Source: Geminocystis sp. GBBB08 (GTDB lineage: Bacteria > Cyanobacteriota > Cyanobacteriia > Cyanobacteriales > Cyanobacteriaceae). From it: a stretch of 43,115 nt of DNA. Under the pieces are notes generated by a model. The model saw only the letters and a program-made list of their open reading frames with translations, was not told the DNA's origin and did no database searches. The stretch covers positions 1 to 43,115 of the forward strand of contig NZ_VRZC01000011.1 of assembly GCF_016743215.1 (NCBI RefSeq), given 5' to 3'. Positions 42,746 through 43,115 of the stretch are shown in pieces. The position numbers were made by a program, and so were the translations under genes. Position 1 is the first letter of the stretch; every line of letters starts with the position of its first letter.

Positions 42746-43115
42746 TTAATCTTCATAATCTTCTACATCATCTGCACCAACTTGTTTTAAATGAATATGT
42801 TTGTAGCCTAATTTTATTTCAAACTCATCACCCGGTTGTAATCCCATTTTTTGGGTATAACTAGAACCGATAACAATTTGACCATTTTTATGGACACTAA
42901 CTCGAAAAGTTGCCTCTCTGCCACGACCATCTTTTATTCTTTCTGGATCAAGGGGAACGCCTTTAGCTGCTAAGACGGCATCATAAAAAGCTGTTAAATT
43001 TACTCGCTCTTTATCATTTTTTCCCAAGGTATAATAACCACAGGCTTTAGCTCGTTGACGACGAGGAATATCTGATAATTCTTTAACTTTTTGTAATAAG
43101 GCTTTTCCTGATAAG
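42746..43115 (-). CDS. cyAbrB-family transcriptional regulator, 5' end missing
   Basis: The frame is open to the window edge. It reads LSGKALLQKVKELSDIPRRQ, RAKACGYYTLGKNDKERVNL, then FRVSVHKNGQIVIGSSYTQK and FEIKLGYKHIHLKQ. It is the cyanobacterial AbrB type with the DNA-binding motif at the C-terminal end, which regulates carbon and nitrogen genes. A TTG at 43027 within LGKND is internal, not the start. About 15-20 N-terminal residues are missing. Confidence 0.93.
   Translation of the reverse strand, partial: LSGKALLQKVKELSDIPRRQRAKACGYYTLGKNDKERVNLTAFYDAVLAAKGVPLDPERIKDGRGREATFRVSVHKNGQIVIGSSYTQKMGLQPGDEFEIKLGYKHIHLKQVGADDVEDYED

Noticed and set aside
1-43115. tRNA, rRNA and riboswitches
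   Set aside because: I found no cloverleaf-like or rRNA sequence and no convincing riboswitch by eye; a covariance-model scan would be decisive.

Overview
The window is low-GC cyanobacterial DNA. The signs are an NrtABCD-type nitrate transporter with the fused NrtC subunit, a cyAbrB regulator, GlgC, scattered GCGATCGC (HIP1) octamers, cyanobacterial-style zinc-ribbon/TPR Ser/Thr kinases, and many decaying type II toxin-antitoxin (TA) modules. A unicellular AT-rich lineage such as Geminocystis or Cyanobacterium would fit; that is inference.

Layout. 1-5045 (+): end of nrtA, then nrtB, nrtC and nrtD. A small antitoxin and a VapC-like toxin sit between nrtC and nrtD; the toxin frame is intact but has ATA where ATG is expected. 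5349-7143 (-): purU and a PfkB sugar kinase. 7220-15044 (-): a phospho-signalling cluster (in transcription order: glycine-rich membrane protein with an FHA-like tail, small hypothetical, vWA protein, zinc-ribbon FHA protein, pseudokinase-PP2C fusion, zinc-ribbon Ser/Thr kinase with TPRs). 15160-16779: two divergent TA modules, one frameshifted. 16874-24247: a WD40 remnant, then a GTPase/GAP1-type locus: a minus-strand protein that appears to join a GAP1-like helical domain to a catalytically dead GTPase, facing a plus-strand run of an antitoxin-like gene, three P-loop GTPases, a broken nucleotidyltransferase, a tiny broken ORF and a membrane-anchored GAP1-like protein. 24367-25171: a doubly broken DUF1778/GNAT TA pair. 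25222-30702: more surface or membrane vWA and FHA-like proteins, an intact VapBC pair and a lipoprotein. 30821-31406: DUF433-like antitoxin with a truncated toxin. 31712-43115: mostly housekeeping (permease pair, moeA with an in-frame stop, M16 peptidase homologue, glgC, tilS, pnp, CPBP protease, cyAbrB).

How it fits together. Kinase, phosphatase, FHA reader and vWA protein resemble the TerY-phosphorylation-triad logic: the vWA protein ends in a Thr-rich tail with a TxxD motif that could be the phospho-ligand of the FHA protein. Three paralogous glycine-rich membrane proteins with FHA-like cytoplasmic tails (one carrying its own vWA domain) flank and bracket the GTPase/GAP1 locus, so 7.2-30.7 kb may be one signalling or conflict island into which TA modules have inserted. 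The strongest candidate for something undescribed is the GTPase/GAP1 locus with its dead-GTPase fusion.

Limits: all family calls come from reading motifs; no searches were run. Several frameshifts and stops could be sequencing errors, although a single base explains each only in some cases.
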